Positions 34,754 through 42,620 of a stretch of DNA of 64,000 nucleotides are shown here, in pieces. The stretch is from contig NZ_CP095732.1 in NCBI RefSeq assembly GCF_020447305.1, forward strand, positions 1,954,501-2,018,500. Direction: 5' to 3'. Source of the DNA: Abyssibius alkaniclasticus (lineage in GTDB: Bacteria > Pseudomonadota > Alphaproteobacteria > Rhodobacterales > Rhodobacteraceae). Within the stretch, counting starts at the first letter, position 1. The number at the start of each line of letters is the position of its first letter. The notes below the pieces were generated by a model. The model did not search any database and had not been told where the DNA came from. It worked only from the letters and a program-made list of their open reading frames with translations. The translations under genes were made by a program, and so were the position numbers.

Positions 34754-35620
34754 ATGCGCACCGTTGCCCCCGAAACCCTGACCGACATGCTTCTGTCGCT
34801 GTCCGGCCCCGATACAGACCCGCGCGTGCAGGAAGTGCTGTCGGCCCTGGTGCGCCATTTGCACAGCTTTGCCAAAGAGGTGGGGCTTACCCATGACGAA
34901 TGGCGCAAGGGGCTGGAATTGCTCACGCGGGCTGGCGAAATTTCGGATGGCGAACGCAACGAGTTTGTGCTGTTTTCCGATGTGCTGGGGCTAAGCTCGC
35001 TCGTCGATATGATCAACTCTCCCAAAGGCTGCACCAGTTCTTCGGTGCTTGGCCCGTTCCATATTCTGGGCGCACCACCGCTGCCGGTGGGGGGCGATAT
35101 GATTGGCGATAACGAAGGCCCGCAAGTGGTGGTGCAGGGCCATGTGCGCGACCAGAACGGCGCGCCGATTGCCGGTGCGGTGATCGAGCTGTGGCAAACC
35201 GCCGATAACGGGCTTTATTCGGGGCAAGACCCTGAACAGCCCGAATATAACCTGCGCCTTGCCATGACCACGGGTGCCGATGGGCGCTATGCCGTATCCA
35301 CCATTCGCCCCGCGCCCTATATGGTGCCCACCGACGGGCCGGCAGGCGACATTCTGAACGCAACGGGCCGCCATGCCTGGCGCCCGTCGCATTTGCATTT
35401 CATTGTGCAGGCGCCCGGTTATCGCAGCCTGGTGACCGAGGTCTTCCCCAGCGATGACCCCTATCTGGACGAGGATGCCGTGTTTGGCGTGCGCAGCGAT
35501 CTGGTGATGGAATACAAGCCCGGCGAGCGCGCATCGCTTGCGCCCGACATAGCGGCGCGCGACCGGCTGGATGATGATTTCAGCCTGGTGGATTTTGACT
35601 TTGTGCTGCCGCCCGCCTAG
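34754..35620 (+). CDS. intradiol ring-cleavage dioxygenase, hydroxyquinol 1,2-dioxygenase-like
   Basis: This is a non-haem Fe(III) dioxygenase that cleaves catechol-type rings between hydroxyls. The 288-residue protein has the N-terminal helical dimerisation domain (RHLHSFAKEVGLTHDEWRKG at 36-55 and FVLFSDVLGLSSLVDMINSP near 79-98), then the beta-sandwich. Expected ligands are Tyr in NGLYSG near 157, Tyr in APYMVPTDGP near 190, and the two histidines of RPSHLHFIV near 211-219. The N-terminal pattern is closest to hydroxyquinol 1,2-dioxygenase, which makes maleylacetate. AGGAGG precedes the start. No maleylacetate reductase is in the window, so its placement at the end of a malonate transport operon is unexplained. 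Confidence 0.83.
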   Translation: MRTVAPETLTDMLLSLSGPDTDPRVQEVLSALVRHLHSFAKEVGLTHDEWRKGLELLTRAGEISDGERNEFVLFSDVLGLSSLVDMINSPKGCTSSSVLGPFHILGAPPLPVGGDMIGDNEGPQVVVQGHVRDQNGAPIAGAVIELWQTADNGLYSGQDPEQPEYNLRLAMTTGADGRYAVSTIRPAPYMVPTDGPAGDILNATGRHAWRPSHLHFIVQAPGYRSLVTEVFPSDDPYLDEDAVFGVRSDLVMEYKPGERASLAPDIAARDRLDDDFSLVDFDFVLPPA

Positions 35621-35623
35621 CGG

Positions 35624-36316
35624 CTATTGTGCCGCGCGCATGGTCGCGTCATTGGCGCGGCCCTTGCTTTCCTGCTCGGCCAGGGTCTTGAACAGGAACT
35701 CGCCGGTTTTGCGGTAATGGTCGTTCAGCAGGGCAACGGCATGGTCGGCATCGCGCGCCAATGCCGCCTCGGCAAGTTTTGAATGCTCGTCGGTGATCTG
35801 GCGCTCGGGATAGGCCACAAGCCGCGCCACATTGCGATAGCGCACCGCCAGATCGTAGAGCTGGGCGCAGAAATTCAGCAGATACCCCGAAGGGCAGGCG
35901 GCAATAAGGGCTGCATGAAACTCGCGATGCGCAGCCTCCCAAGGGCCGGGGTTGCTTAGCCGGTCAAGCGCGTTCAGCCGGTAGCCCAGCATCACGATGT
36001 TTTCTTCCCAGCGCGCCCCGCCTTGCGCAATGGCTTCGGCCAGCGCCATGCCTTCAACCCTGCAGCGTGTATCAAGCAGAATGGCAAAGTCTTCCGAACT
36101 GATTGCCGGCGCCCAGAAGCCGCGTTGCTCGTTGCGCACGACGAGCTGTTCCGATGACAGGATGCTCAGCGCCTCGCGCACGGGGCTTGCCCCCATTTCG
36201 AGCTTTTCGCGCAGCGCATCTATCTGGATCCGCGCGCCGGGCTGCAACTCGCCGGACAACACCATATCGCGGATACGATGATGCGCCCGCGATGTCAGGG
36301 AACGGTGTTCATCCAT
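35624..36316 (-). CDS. GntR-family regulator (FCD), probable malonate-operon regulator
   Basis: This 230-residue regulator has an N-terminal winged helix (about 1-70, with EKLEMGASPVREALSILSSE) and an FCD ligand-binding domain with histidine residues (AAHREFHAALIAACPSG near 130). The start at 36316 (MDEHRSLTSRAHHRIRDMVL) is set by GGAGG upstream; the longer form lacks a ribosome site. It converges on the dioxygenase, with three bases between stops. A 10-bp palindrome upstream of it is repeated in the divergent malonate promoter, making it the likely local regulator. In S. meliloti a GntR protein controls the malonate TRAP operon, which is consistent. Confidence 0.88.
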   Translation of the reverse strand: MDEHRSLTSRAHHRIRDMVLSGELQPGARIQIDALREKLEMGASPVREALSILSSEQLVVRNEQRGFWAPAISSEDFAILLDTRCRVEGMALAEAIAQGGARWEENIVMLGYRLNALDRLSNPGPWEAAHREFHAALIAACPSGYLLNFCAQLYDLAVRYRNVARLVAYPERQITDEHSKLAEAALARDADHAVALLNDHYRKTGEFLFKTLAEQESKGRANDATMRAAQ

Positions 36317-36363
36317 GTCCGGCCTCCGCTGCCGATTTTGCGTGTTGCGCAATTTCGCCAAAT

Positions 36364-36373
36364 AAATCGATTT
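36364..36373. promoter_or_regulatory. candidate operator of the malonate GntR regulator, site 2
   Basis: AAATCGATTT, a perfect 10-bp palindrome, lies 48 bases upstream of the GntR start. The same 10 bases form the core of the 12-bp palindrome at 30123-30134. It suggests autoregulation. Confidence 0.55.
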
Positions 36374-36457
36374 CTTGCAGAATATACGAAAAAACGGGCG
36401 TCGCACAAGGATTGATGCGCATGTTCGGCAATTTCACCGCGCAGATAGTTTGCGCGC

Positions 36458-36474
36458 GTAAAATATTTTTTTAC
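36458..36474. promoter_or_regulatory. dyad overlapping the LacI-gene promoter
   Basis: GTAAAA and TTTTAC are exact inverted 6-base arms around a 5-base AT centre. The right arm overlaps the proposed -35 box at 36470. It could be an operator for the LacI protein encoded just downstream or for the GntR protein; AT-rich context makes chance possible. Confidence 0.35.
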
Positions 36475-36497
36475 ATCCGCCGCTGGGTTTGTATAGT
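36470..36497 (+). promoter_or_regulatory. candidate promoter of the polyol-operon LacI gene
   Basis: TTTACA at 36470-36475 and TATAGT at 36492-36497 are 16 bases apart, each one base from consensus, and lie about 44 bases before the ATG at 36541. The stretch is markedly AT-rich for this genome. Confidence 0.5.
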
Positions 36498-36540
36498 CTT
36501 TTACAAAAGTAGAAACTTACAAAATTGACGTAGGAACGAT

Positions 36541-37584
36541 ATGAGCAACGATTTGGCGGGCGGCACAATCCGCACAATGGATGATTTCGCCACGGTAAGC
36601 GGCATTTCACGCCCGACATTGTCGAAATATTTCAACGATCCGCAAAGCGTGCGCCGGTCGACCCGCGCGCGTATCGAGGCGGCGCTGGAGCGTTATGACT
36701 ATCGGCCCAATATCTATGCGATGAACCAGAACCGGCGGCTGACCAAGAATATCGGCATTGTCGTGCCCTATATGGCCGACCCGTTTTTTGCCGAGATTGC
36801 GCGCAATGTCGAAAGTCTGGTGATTGGCGCGGGGTTTCAGCCGGTTTTGCTGGGCTCGCATGGCAGCCCTGAACAGGAAATCGAGAATCTGAACAACTTG
36901 CGGCTGGTCAAACCGGCGGGGGTTTTGCTGGCCCCGCTGGGCCGCGCATCCGATGCCGGGCGGATTGCCGCCTTCTGCGATGAGGTGCCAACCGTTACCT
37001 TTGATGCAAATATCGAGGGGATTGGCGCGGCTTTCGTGGGTTCGGACAATGCGCAAAGCGTGGGGCTGATCGTGGACTATCTGTGCCGCAGCGGCGAGCC
37101 GCCCGCGTTTTTTGAAATGGAAACCCCCGCCAACCCCAATGCGAACAAGCGGCGCAAGGCCTATATTGCCGCGATGGAGCGGCTGGGACTGGCGCCGCAG
37201 CTGATGCTGGCCAAGGGCACCGGCTGGGATTTTGAGGAAATCGGCTTTCGCGAAGGCAGTCGCCTGCTGAAAGCGGGCAACCTGCCGAGCAAGACAATCC
37301 TGTGCAGCAATGACCGGCTGGCCATTGGCGTGCTTTCTGCCGCCTTCGAGGCAGGTTTGAAAGTGGGCATCGGGCCGGATTGCGATTTGCGCGTGGCCGG
37401 GCATGATGACCATCCGTTCTCGCGCTATACCTGCCCGACGCTGACCACCGTGGCGCAGGATTATGCGGCAATCGCCCAGACAAGTGCGCGGATTCTCTTT
37501 GACATGATTGATTCGGGCGCACGGCCCGGAATGCGAAAATCTGAATTGTTCGATGGCAAGCTGGTGCTGCGACGTTCGGCGTAA
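36541..37584 (+). CDS. LacI-family transcriptional regulator of the polyol operon
   Basis: This 347-residue regulator has the LacI helix-turn-helix (RTMDDFATVSGISRPTLSKYFN, starting near residue 11) and hinge region, then a periplasmic-binding-protein-like effector domain (NIGIVVPYMADPFFAEIARN near 70; DLRVAGHDDHPFSRYTCPTL near 285). Its first ten residues form a short extra tail. It lies 116 bases upstream of, and in the same direction as, smoE, so it probably controls the sorbitol/mannitol genes in response to a polyol. In R. sphaeroides the equivalent operon uses a different arrangement, so identity with a named regulator is not claimed. Confidence 0.87.
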   Translation: MSNDLAGGTIRTMDDFATVSGISRPTLSKYFNDPQSVRRSTRARIEAALERYDYRPNIYAMNQNRRLTKNIGIVVPYMADPFFAEIARNVESLVIGAGFQPVLLGSHGSPEQEIENLNNLRLVKPAGVLLAPLGRASDAGRIAAFCDEVPTVTFDANIEGIGAAFVGSDNAQSVGLIVDYLCRSGEPPAFFEMETPANPNANKRRKAYIAAMERLGLAPQLMLAKGTGWDFEEIGFREGSRLLKAGNLPSKTILCSNDRLAIGVLSAAFEAGLKVGIGPDCDLRVAGHDDHPFSRYTCPTLTTVAQDYAAIAQTSARILFDMIDSGARPGMRKSELFDGKLVLRRSA

Positions 37585-37585
37585 C

Positions 37586-37608
37586 ATATTGTTAATATAT
37601 AGCAATAT
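37586..37608. promoter_or_regulatory. candidate operator upstream of smoE
   Basis: ATATTG (37586-37591) and CAATAT (37603-37608) form exact inverted arms with an 11-base AT-rich centre, directly after the lacI-type stop and upstream of the proposed smoE promoter. Compatible with a repressor site, but AT-rich arms this short occur by chance. Confidence 0.35.
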
Positions 37609-37637
37609 TCAAAAAGTTTACGCGCGACAAAATTTAA

Positions 37638-37667
37638 TTGACGCGCGCCATGCATAGCAGCTATGCT
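37638..37667 (+). promoter_or_regulatory. candidate smo operon promoter
   Basis: TTGACG at 37638-37643 and TATGCT at 37662-37667 are 18 bases apart. ACGCGCG occurs at 37620-37626 and again at 37641-37647, a 21-bp (two-turn) direct repeat that straddles the -35 box and could bind a regulator. The smoE start follows 34 bases later. Confidence 0.5.
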
Positions 37668-37700
37668 CTGGCTGCAACATCCAATTTTGGGAGGCTTCGG

Positions 37701-39002
37701 ATGTCTATTAAGAATGCACTTCGTGCGGCAACCGCACTCACGCTGCTGGCAAGCGGCGGCGCTTATGCTCAGACCATTACGATCGCGACCGTGAACAACG
37801 GTGACATGATCCGTATGCAGGGTTTGACGGATGATTTCACGGCAAAAACCGGGATCGAGGTTGAATGGGTCACGCTTGAGGAAAATGTTCTTCGCCAGCG
37901 TGTCACCACCGATATTTCCACCAATGGTGGCCAGTTCGACATCATGACCATCGGCATGTATGAGACCCCGATCTGGGGCCGCAACGGCTGGCTGGTTCCG
38001 CTCGACGATCTGTCGGCTGAATACAATGTCGATGATATTCTGCCCGCAATGCGCAACGGTCTGTCGGCCGATGGCGTAATGTATGCCGCGCCGTTTTATG
38101 GCGAAAGCTCGATGATCATGTATCGCACCGACCTGATGGAAGCTGCAGGGCTTGAAATGCCTGCCGCCCCCACCTGGGAATTCGTGGCCGATGCGGCCCG
38201 CGCCATGACCGACCGCGACAATGAAATCTACGGCATCTGCCTGCGCGGCAAAGCTGGCTGGGGCGAGAATATGGCCTTTCTGACAGCCACCGCCAATTCG
38301 TTCGGCGCACGCTGGTTCGATGAGAACTGGACCCCGCAGTTTGACAGCCCGCAATGGGCCGAAACGCTGAACTTCTATGTTGAGCTGATGAATGAAGCTG
38401 GCCCTCCGGGTGCTTCGAACAACGGCTTCAACGAAAACCTGTCGCTGTTCCAGCAGGGCAAATGCGGCATGTGGATCGACGCAACGGTTGCGGCCTCTTT
38501 CGTGACCAACCCTGAAGATTCCACCGTTGCCGACAGTGTTGGCTTCGCACTTGCCCCCGATACCGGCCTTGGCCCGCGTGGCAACTGGCTCTGGGCATGG
38601 GCGCTGGCCATTCCGGCTGGCACCGACAATGTTGATGCGGCCAAGCAGTTCATCGAATGGGCCACCTCGACCGACTATATCGAGCTTGTCGCTGCCAATG
38701 AAGGCTGGGCGAATGTGCCCCCGGGCGCACGTATCTCGCTTTATGAGAACCCCAACTATATGGACGTTCCCTTTGCGCAGATGACGCTGGACAGCATCCT
38801 TTCGGCTGACCCTGTGAACCCAACGGTCGACCCTGTGCCTTATGTGGGCGTGCAGTTTGCCGCTATTCCCGAATTTGCGGGCATCGCAACCGATGTTGGC
38901 CAGGAATTCTCGGCGGCACTTGCCGGCCAGCAGACCGTGGAAGAAGCCCTGGCAAAAGCCCAGGCGCTGACCGCTGACGCGATGGAAGCCGCCGGCTACT
39001 AA
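37701..39002 (+). CDS. smoE: polyol (sorbitol/mannitol) ABC transporter binding protein SmoE
   Basis: This is the periplasmic receptor of the Smo polyol importer, family 1 (MalE-like). The ATG at 37701 follows GGGAGG and starts a signal peptide (MSIKNALRAATALTLLASGG, cleavage after YAQ-like AYA). The mature protein TITIATVNNGDMIRMQGLTD and segments such as GQFDIMTIGMYETPIWGRNG and APFYGESSMIMYRTDLMEAA are strongly conserved in SmoE proteins. The length is 433 residues. It leads smoEFGK-smoS-mtlK and is followed by a strong GC hairpin. Confidence 0.93.
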   Translation: MSIKNALRAATALTLLASGGAYAQTITIATVNNGDMIRMQGLTDDFTAKTGIEVEWVTLEENVLRQRVTTDISTNGGQFDIMTIGMYETPIWGRNGWLVPLDDLSAEYNVDDILPAMRNGLSADGVMYAAPFYGESSMIMYRTDLMEAAGLEMPAAPTWEFVADAARAMTDRDNEIYGICLRGKAGWGENMAFLTATANSFGARWFDENWTPQFDSPQWAETLNFYVELMNEAGPPGASNNGFNENLSLFQQGKCGMWIDATVAASFVTNPEDSTVADSVGFALAPDTGLGPRGNWLWAWALAIPAGTDNVDAAKQFIEWATSTDYIELVAANEGWANVPPGARISLYENPNYMDVPFAQMTLDSILSADPVNPTVDPVPYVGVQFAAIPEFAGIATDVGQEFSAALAGQQTVEEALAKAQALTADAMEAAGY

Positions 39003-39018
39003 ACCTGCCACGAGCAAG

Positions 39019-39045
39019 CAGAGGGCGGGCCATTCCCGCCCTCTG
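39019..39045 (+). promoter_or_regulatory. intercistronic GC hairpin after smoE
   Basis: CAGAGGGCGGG (39019-39029) and CCCGCCCTCTG (39035-39045) form an exact 11-bp stem with a 5-base loop and no T-tract. It lies 17 bases past the smoE stop and probably stabilises smoE mRNA and limits expression of the downstream permease genes. Confidence 0.78.
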
Positions 39046-39070
39046 AGCCATTTCTCTACCCCCTGAAACC

Positions 39071-39106
39071 CGTGTATCCCCGTGCATCCCAGTGCATCCC
39101 CGTGCA
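39071..39106 (+). repeat. 10-bp tandem repeat in the smoE-smoF gap
   Basis: CGTGTATCCC, CGTGCATCCC and AGTGCATCCC follow each other without gaps at 39071-39100, and a partial fourth unit CGTGCA follows to 39106. The units differ by one or two bases. The array ends 8 bases before the AAAGGA ribosome site of smoF. Function unknown; a slipped-strand origin or a spacer affecting translation are both possible. Confidence 0.7.
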
Positions 39107-39127
39107 ACTTTGCAAAGGACTCTTGTT

Positions 39128-39994
39128 ATGGCGACCCAGCATTCCAGATCTGCCGCACGTTTCATGATGGCCCCCGCAGTCGTTCTGCTTCTGGGTTGGA
39201 TGCTTGTGCCGCTATCCATGACCTTGTGGTTCTCGTTCAAAAGATACCTTCCCCTGCGCGGTGGCGATCTGGGTTGGGTCGGGTTTGAGAATTACGCCCG
39301 CTTCTTTTCCTCCTCCGCCTTTTGGCCCAGCGTTCAATCGACGCTGATCATCGTGGGCGGGGTTTTGTTCATTACCGTTGTTTTCGGCGTGCTGCTCGCG
39401 ATCTTGCTGAGCCAGCCGATCTGGGGGCAGGGGATTGTGCGCATCCTTGTCATTGCCCCGTTCTTCGTTATGCCCACGGTTTCCGCGCTGGTCTGGAAAA
39501 ACATGTTCATGGACCCGGTCAACGGATTGTTCGCGCATTTATGGCGGCTGTTTGGCGCCACTCCGGTTGAATGGTTAAGCCAGGCATCGCTGCAATCCAT
39601 CATCATGATTGTATCCTGGCAATGGCTGCCCTTTGCCACGCTCATTCTGCTCACCGCGATCCAGTCACTTGACAGCGAGCAGCTTGAAGCGGCCGAAATG
39701 GACGGTGCGCCGCCCATCAAACGCTTTGCCTTCATCACCCTGCCGCATCTGGGGCGCGCGATTACCGTGGTCGTGCTGATCCAGACCATCTTTTTGCTGG
39801 CGATCTTTGCTGAAATCTTCGTCACGACCCAGGGCAGTTTTGGCACCAAAACCCTGACATACCTGATTTATCAGCGTGTGTTGGAAAGCCAGAATATCGG
39901 GCTGGGTTCCGCCGGTGGTGTTTATGCCATCATCCTTGCCAATATCGTTGCCGTCTTCCTGATGCGCGCGGTTGGCAAAAACCTCGACGCGTAA
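39128..39994 (+). CDS. smoF: polyol ABC transporter permease SmoF
   Basis: This is a MalF-type inner-membrane permease, 288 residues with six helices. The start at 39128 (MATQHSRSAARFMMAPAVVL) is preceded by AAAGGA at 8 bases; an upstream in-frame GTG lies within the tandem repeat and is rejected. The EAA coupling loop AAEMDGAPPIKRFAFITLPH lies near residues 195-214. It pairs with SmoG, and its stop is followed within 10 bases by the smoG start. Confidence 0.93.
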   Translation: MATQHSRSAARFMMAPAVVLLLGWMLVPLSMTLWFSFKRYLPLRGGDLGWVGFENYARFFSSSAFWPSVQSTLIIVGGVLFITVVFGVLLAILLSQPIWGQGIVRILVIAPFFVMPTVSALVWKNMFMDPVNGLFAHLWRLFGATPVEWLSQASLQSIIMIVSWQWLPFATLILLTAIQSLDSEQLEAAEMDGAPPIKRFAFITLPHLGRAITVVVLIQTIFLLAIFAEIFVTTQGSFGTKTLTYLIYQRVLESQNIGLGSAGGVYAIILANIVAVFLMRAVGKNLDA

Positions 39995-40004
39995 GGAGAG
40001 CGAC

Positions 40005-40835
40005 ATGGCACGTGCAGTTACCCCGCAACGCAAGCTGTTCAACACCACGCTCGCCTGGGCGGTTGGCTTGCTGATCTTCTTCCCGATCCTGTGGACCATT
40101 CTTACCAGCTTCAAAACCGAGGCGACGGCCATTGCCAGCCCGCCGGTCTTTCTGGGCTTTGAATGGACGCTGGAAAACTATGCCGCCGTTCTGGAACGCT
40201 CGGACTATATGCGCTTCTTGTGGAATTCGGTGATCATCGCCGGCGGCTCGACGCTGCTTGGCATTCTGGTGGCCGTGCCGGCGGCCTGGTCAATGGCCTT
40301 CGTGCCCTCGCGCCAGACCAAGAACATTCTGATGTGGATGCTCTCGACCAAGATGCTGCCCGCTGTGGGCGTGCTTTACCCGATCTACCTGATCTTCATC
40401 GAGCTTGGGATCCTGGATTCGCGCATTGGCCTTGTGATTGTGCTGATGCTGATGAACCTGCCGATCATCGTCTGGATGCTTTACACCTATTTCAGGGAAA
40501 TTCCGGGCGAGATTCTGGAAGCAGCCCGCATGGACGGGGCCAGCCTGAGATCGGAGATCATCCATGTGCTGACACCAATGGCTATTCCGGGCATCGCTTC
40601 GACCCTGCTGCTCAACTTCATTCTGGCCTGGAACGAAGCCTTCTGGACGCTCAACCTGACCGCGGCCAACGCCGCCCCGCTAACCGCTTTCATCGCCAGC
40701 TATTCCAGCCCCGAAGGACTGTTCTTTGCCAAGCTCAGCGCGGCCTCGACAATGGCCATCGGGCCGATCCTGGTTCTGGGCTGGTTCAGCCAGAAACAAC
40801 TGGTCAGCGGCCTGACCTTCGGCGCAGTGAAATAA
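40005..40835 (+). CDS. smoG: polyol ABC transporter permease SmoG
   Basis: This is a MalG-type permease, 276 residues. The ATG at 40005 ([20 protein letters not shown]) follows AAGGAGAG. The coupling loop [20 protein letters not shown] lies near 168-187, and the protein ends in the usual [13 protein letters not shown] segment. An in-frame start 33 bases upstream would overlap smoF and lacks a ribosome site. Six membrane segments are visible. Confidence 0.94.
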   Translation: MARAVTPQRKLFNTTLAWAVGLLIFFPILWTILTSFKTEATAIASPPVFLGFEWTLENYAAVLERSDYMRFLWNSVIIAGGSTLLGILVAVPAAWSMAFVPSRQTKNILMWMLSTKMLPAVGVLYPIYLIFIELGILDSRIGLVIVLMLMNLPIIVWMLYTYFREIPGEILEAARMDGASLRSEIIHVLTPMAIPGIASTLLLNFILAWNEAFWTLNLTAANAAPLTAFIASYSSPEGLFFAKLSAASTMAIGPILVLGWFSQKQLVSGLTFGAVK

Positions 40836-40845
40836 GGAAGACACA

Positions 40846-41850
40846 ATGGGACGTATCGTTTTAGACAAAGTGTGCAAATCCTTCGGCGATGTCGAAGTCA
40901 TTCCACCCCTGGACCTGACCATTGAAGATGGCGAGTTCACGGTGTTTGTCGGCCCGTCGGGCTGCGGCAAATCCACCCTGCTGCGGCTGATCGCCGGGCT
41001 GGAAGACAGCTCGGGCGGGCATATCCGCATTGATGGCAATGACGCCACCACCGTGCCGCCCGCCAAGCGCGGCCTGGCTATGGTGTTCCAGTCCTATGCG
41101 CTGTATCCGCATATGTCGGTGCGCAAGAACATTGCCTTTCCGCTGCGCATGGCAAAAATGGAGCAGGCCGAAATTGACCGCCGCGTGGATGGCGCCGCCT
41201 CGGTTCTGAACCTGACCGACTATCTCGACCGCCGCCCCGGCCAGCTTTCGGGCGGGCAGCGCCAGCGCGTTGCCATTGGCCGCGCCATCGTGCGCGAGCC
41301 GGCAGCGTTCTTGTTTGACGAGCCTTTGTCAAACCTCGATGCGGCGCTGCGCGTTGGAATGCGTCTGGAAATTTCAGAACTGCACAAACGCCTGCAAACC
41401 ACAATGATCTACGTTACCCACGACCAGGTGGAAGCGATGACGATGGCCGACAAGATCGTGGTGCTGCAGGCCGGAGTGGTCGAACAGGTCGGCAGCCCGC
41501 TGGAGCTTTACCGCAACCCGCGCAACAAGTTTGTGGCCGGGTTCATCGGTTCGCCCAAAATGAACCTGCTGGAAGGCCCCGAGGCCGAAAAGCACAATGC
41601 GCGCACGATCGGCACGCGCCCCGAACATTTGCGCATTTCCGAAACCGAAGGGGATTGGCCCGGAACGGTTGGTGTATCTGAACATCTCGGCTCTGACACT
41701 TTCTTCCATGTCAAATGCGACGCTTTCCCCGAGCCGCTGACCGTGCGCGCCGGTGGTGAGATTGGCCTCAAATACGGCGCGAAGGTTTTTCTGAGCCCCG
41801 ATCCGGAGCATCTGCACCGGTTTGACGATAACGGGCTGAGGATTGCGTGA
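40846..41850 (+). CDS. smoK: polyol ABC transporter ATP-binding protein SmoK
   Basis: This is a MalK/UgpC-type ATPase, 334 residues. Walker [20 protein letters not shown] starts at about residue 34, the signature [17 protein letters not shown] near 133, Walker [16 protein letters not shown] near 152, and the H-loop [19 protein letters not shown] near 187. The C-terminal TOBE/regulatory domain ([20 protein letters not shown]) follows. It energises SmoFG. GGAAG precedes the start, and its stop overlaps smoS by GTGA. Confidence 0.95.
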   Translation: MGRIVLDKVCKSFGDVEVIPPLDLTIEDGEFTVFVGPSGCGKSTLLRLIAGLEDSSGGHIRIDGNDATTVPPAKRGLAMVFQSYALYPHMSVRKNIAFPLRMAKMEQAEIDRRVDGAASVLNLTDYLDRRPGQLSGGQRQRVAIGRAIVREPAAFLFDEPLSNLDAALRVGMRLEISELHKRLQTTMIYVTHDQVEAMTMADKIVVLQAGVVEQVGSPLELYRNPRNKFVAGFIGSPKMNLLEGPEAEKHNARTIGTRPEHLRISETEGDWPGTVGVSEHLGSDTFFHVKCDAFPEPLTVRAGGEIGLKYGAKVFLSPDPEHLHRFDDNGLRIA

Positions 41851-42620
41851 ACCGCCTGCATTCAAAATGCGCGCTGATCACCGGCGCGGCCCAGGGCATA
41901 GGCAAGGCATTTGCCGCACGCTATGTGGCCGAGGGCGCGCGCGTGGCAATTGCCGATATCAACCTGGCCCAAGCCCGCGCAACCGCGGCTGAGCTGGGCG
42001 ATGCGGCCATCGCCGTTGAAATGGATGTATCACAACAGGCCAGCATAGAGCGGGCCGTGGGTGAAACGATTGCCGGCCTTGGCCAGATCGACATTCTCAT
42101 CAACAATGCCGCGATTTTTTCGGCCGCGCCGATTGTCGAAATTACCCGCGCCGATTTTGCGCGGGTTTTTGAGATCAACGTGGCCGGCACATTGTTCACC
42201 TTGCAGGCGGTTGCCAAACATATGCTGGCGCGCGGGCAGGGTGGCAAGATCATCAATATGGCCAGCCAGGCCGGGCGGCGGGGCGAGCCGCTTGTCGCCA
42301 CCTATTGCGCCAGCAAGGCGGCGATCATCAGCATCACGCAATCGGCCGGGCTGAACCTGATTGGCCACAAGATCAACGTGAATGCCATCGCGCCCGGCGT
42401 GGTCGATGGCGCGCATTGGGATGGCGTTGATGCCTTCTTTGCAAAATATGAAAACAAGGCGCCGGGCCAGAAAAAGGCCGAAGTCGGCCATGCGGTGCCC
42501 TATGGCCGCATGGGCCGGGCCGAAGATCTGACGGGCATGGCGGTGTTTTTGGCCAGCGACGAGGCCGATTACATTGTTGCGCAAACCTATAATGTTGATG
42601 GCGGACAATGGATGAGCTGA
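41847..42620 (+). CDS. smoS: sorbitol (L-iditol) dehydrogenase SmoS, SDR family
   Basis: This is a short-chain NAD(H)-dependent dehydrogenase that oxidises sorbitol to fructose (and related hexitols). It starts at GTG 41847, overlapping the smoK stop. The nucleotide motif [11 protein letters not shown] lies at about 12-22, NNAA near 87, and the catalytic Ser...Tyr-x3-Lys is in [10 protein letters not shown] and YCASKAA near 138-158. The C-terminus [14 protein letters not shown] is the usual SDR end. The length is 257 residues. It is followed with TGATG overlap by mtlK. Confidence 0.93.
   Translation: MNRLHSKCALITGAAQGIGKAFAARYVAEGARVAIADINLAQARATAAELGDAAIAVEMDVSQQASIERAVGETIAGLGQIDILINNAAIFSAAPIVEITRADFARVFEINVAGTLFTLQAVAKHMLARGQGGKIINMASQAGRRGEPLVATYCASKAAIISITQSAGLNLIGHKINVNAIAPGVVDGAHWDGVDAFFAKYENKAPGQKKAEVGHAVPYGRMGRAEDLTGMAVFLASDEADYIVAQTYNVDGGQWMS

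Noticed and set aside
37461-39107. 548-codon open frame antisense to smoE
   Set aside because: It overlaps smoE and the end of the LacI gene completely, has no ribosome site, and gives no recognisable protein.
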